A DNA stretch of 64,000 nt, taken from assembly GCF_003583365.1 (NCBI RefSeq), contig NZ_QXED01000007.1:124001-188000 (forward strand), in the 5' to 3' direction. The translations under genes were made by a program, and so were the position numbers. Numbering within the stretch: position 1 is the stretch's first letter; each line of letters starts with the position of its first letter. The notes beneath the pieces are model-generated. The model was not told where the DNA came from. It was given only the letters and a program-made list of their open reading frames with translations, and did no database searches. The stretch is from Fibrisoma montanum. GTDB taxonomy: Bacteria; Bacteroidota; Bacteroidia; Cytophagales; Spirosomataceae. This document shows, in pieces, positions 62,425 to 64,000 of this stretch.

Positions 62425-63459
62425 TCAGGTCTTTCCGTTACCGCTGAACCGCTGGTCTTCGCTGATCTGCTCCTGCTCAAAAATCATCTCCCGGATCTTC
62501 CGAGACCGTTCCCTAACTTCCCTGGCTTTGTCGAAGAACTGGTCGGCCGATTCGGTCTCGCCGGCGTCGGCAAACGCCTGGGCCGACTGCTCCAGCAGCA
62601 TCACCGTTTCGTCCAGCCCACGGATGCTGCTCCACATCATTTCTTCGACCGACTGCGTCACTTCCGACAGCAGCGCACTGGCCGTATAGGCGTGACCGGT
62701 ATGACACCGATACCGGATCAGCTTGCCTTCTTTGAAGCGCACAAGCGCTCCGTGGCATTCGGGACAGGTCAGTGGCGTCAGTTCCCCCTTGTCGATTATA
62801 CCCATTTCGAAGCCGTTGTCTTGAGCTGCAATGTCAATCTCTGTCTGTATCCTGTCTCGTTCCTCCGCCGACAGTTCCGGTGCGCCGGGGGCTTCCTCCC
62901 CGGTTAGCCGACATAGCAATGGGCCAATGTCCGACAGCGGCACAACATGCTCTACCTCAACGTATTCCAGCACACTCTCCGGCATACTTGGGTACTCCGC
63001 ATCGTCGGGTTCCTGAATAACGCCTACTCCACCCAGCCGTTTGACCGTCCACATCCCCGACGTACCGTCGTTGAGCAGACCGGTCAGCACGACCCCGATC
63101 ACCCGCGAACCAAACGTGTAGGCCGCCGACCGAAACAGCGCGTCGATCGACGGGCGAAACCGGTTTTCCTTGGGGCCTTTCTTCACCAGAATGTGGTGGT
63201 CCTCAATCAGTATGTGATGATCGGGCGGGGCTACGTATATACGCCCTGGTTCTATCGAATCCCCATCGGCGGGATGAACCGCCTTAAGGGCCCCTACGTG
63301 CGTAAGGATGTCGGGCAATAAACTCTTGGTATACGGTGCCAGGTGCTGAACCACAAAAACAGATGCCGGAAAATCGGCCGGCAGCGACCGAACCAGTTGT
63401 TTCAAGGCCGTAACGCCACCGGCCGATGCGCCAATCACCACAATATTTCGTTTTGCCAT
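62425..63459 (-). CDS. CheB-type methylesterase without receiver domain
   Basis: A 344-residue protein. The CheB catalytic domain fills residues 1-190: Ser12 in GASAGG, His39 in VVQHL, Asp131 in GLLNDGTSG. There is no N-terminal receiver. The C-terminal 140 residues contain CPECHGALVRFKEGKLIRYRC (in parts), a zinc-ribbon-like cysteine/histidine set, and a long helix ending in EQEQISEDQRFSG. CheB demethylates chemoreceptors, but no chemotaxis receptors are in this window; many Bacteroidota copies act in surface or stress signalling. Divergent from a second CheB-type gene. Confidence 0.92.
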   Translation of the reverse strand: MAKRNIVVIGASAGGVTALKQLVRSLPADFPASVFVVQHLAPYTKSLLPDILTHVGALKAVHPADGDSIEPGRIYVAPPDHHILIEDHHILVKKGPKENRFRPSIDALFRSAAYTFGSRVIGVVLTGLLNDGTSGMWTVKRLGGVGVIQEPDDAEYPSMPESVLEYVEVEHVVPLSDIGPLLCRLTGEEAPGAPELSAEERDRIQTEIDIAAQDNGFEMGIIDKGELTPLTCPECHGALVRFKEGKLIRYRCHTGHAYTASALLSEVTQSVEEMMWSSIRGLDETVMLLEQSAQAFADAGETESADQFFDKAREVRERSRKIREMIFEQEQISEDQRFSGNGKT

Positions 63460-63560
63460 AATTGTAAGGGTTCACCTGCCCGGTACGCTCATGTTGGCTA
63501 TTTTGCGCAGGTTTGTGCTTAAATTGCCCAAAAGGTACGACCTTTATTACCTCTCAAACG

Positions 63561-63592
63561 TGTCGGTTCACTTGTCAACAAGTGAACCGACA
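63561..63592. promoter_or_regulatory. Perfect inverted repeat between divergent cheB-type genes
   Basis: TGTCGGTTCACTTG (63561-63574) and its exact complement (63579-63592) are separated by 4 nt. Since both genes are transcribed away from this site, a terminator is not expected; it is more likely an operator for a dimeric regulator or a leader hairpin of the plus-strand gene. Confidence 0.55.
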
Positions 63593-63620
63593 ATTAGTTT
63601 ACCCGTAAAATAACCCCAGT

Positions 63621-64000
63621 ATGGCTCAGGAAGACAAGCCCACCGGCAATCAGGAACCTCGTGTTCATGCCGTACCAGTAGTGGCGATTGGCGCTTCGGC
63701 CGGCGGTATTGAAGCCGTGTCGGAATTACTGCGCAATCTATCACCCACAACGGGCCTGGCTTACGTATACATTCAGCACCTGGACCCCGACTACGACAGC
63801 CAGTTGGCCAGCATCCTCGGTCGGTCCACCACAATGCCTACCCTGCAGGCGCAGGAAAACATGCGCCTTGAACCGAACCATGTCTACGTAATCCCCCCCA
63901 ATCAGGATCTGGAAATTGTGGATGGAGTGCTGACGCTCAGCCCCCGCCGGGCCAAGTCCTTTCTGCACATGCCCATCGACCAGTTCTTTATCTCGCTGGC
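63621..64000 (+). CDS. CheB-type methylesterase domain, N-terminal part (probably CheB-CheR fusion)
   Basis: The gene starts at ATG 63621 and runs off the window end (126 codons seen). The CheB catalytic core is clear: Ser26 in VVAIGASAGGIEAVSELL, His53 in IQHLDPDYDS, and IPPNQDLEIVDG. The HLDPDYDSQLASILGR style is typical of the large CheB-CheR-PAS sensor proteins rather than of short CheB, but the rest is not visible. It diverges from the 344-residue CheB gene. Confidence 0.9.
   Translation, partial: MAQEDKPTGNQEPRVHAVPVVAIGASAGGIEAVSELLRNLSPTTGLAYVYIQHLDPDYDSQLASILGRSTTMPTLQAQENMRLEPNHVYVIPPNQDLEIVDGVLTLSPRRAKSFLHMPIDQFFISL

Overview
The window is a chromosomal segment from a Bacteroidota member, most likely of the Cytophagales (Spirosoma/Fibrella-like). 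The evidence is a Sus-type glycan locus, a putative porin of the Bacteroidota type, a TonB-dependent receptor with a carboxypeptidase-like N-terminal domain, TPR-type LuxR-partner kinases, promoters of the TAnnTTTG class, and a tmRNA whose tag reads GEYNYAMAA. Most genes are GC-rich (above 50% by eye). The stretch from about 37.5 to 39.4 kb is clearly AT-richer and looks acquired. The genus is inferred from gene content, not from a search.

Layout. 0-4.7 kb: the end of a starch-utilisation locus (SusD tail, SusE/F-like lipoprotein) with two tandem GH13 alpha-amylase-type genes. One is exported and one appears cytoplasmic. 4.8-12.2 kb: pyrB, a Uma2-like nuclease, a VWA protein, a class A beta-lactamase-like hydrolase, a MORN-type secreted protein beside a gutted paralogue, a SMUG2-like uracil-DNA glycosylase and small genes. 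12.3-20.5 kb, minus strand: hemL with a glycosyltransferase, a TPR/periplasmic-binding fusion, yidC and pyrG. 20.9-37 kb: lipoproteins, a YiaA/B-type membrane protein, a GMC oxidoreductase with its small Tat-exported partner, a MacB-type permease, a DUF433/DUF5615 toxin-antitoxin pair, a porin, lpxK diverging from menC, hemF, an AlbA_2 protein, small membrane genes and an alcohol dehydrogenase.

37-40 kb: a decayed genetic island beside ssrA (tmRNA). It holds a tyrosine integrase broken by a one-base frameshift and an apparent internal deletion, plus two small low-GC genes. 40-50 kb: a DUF421 protein, a lone cobT, a transglutaminase-like protein diverging from a secreted PPC/DUF296 protein, a TonB-dependent receptor, and a GH2 enzyme followed by a Tat-exported enolase-superfamily protein. 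50-55 kb: a kinase/response-regulator pair with a 4-nt overlap, and a second CHASE3/PAS-like kinase. 55-58 kb: a compact ATP-grasp / medium-chain dehydrogenase / LLM flavin monooxygenase operon of unknown purpose. 58-64 kb: diheme cytochrome c, a helical secreted protein, two hydrolases, and a divergent pair of CheB-type methylesterase genes separated by a perfect inverted repeat.

The housekeeping genes cover pyrimidine (pyrB, pyrG), haem (hemL, hemF), menaquinone (menC), lipid A (lpxK) and membrane-protein insertion (yidC). Starch and glycan uptake and degradation (SusD/E, GH13, TonB receptor, GH2) is the main metabolic theme. No CRISPR array, rRNA, canonical tRNA or intact insertion sequence was seen.
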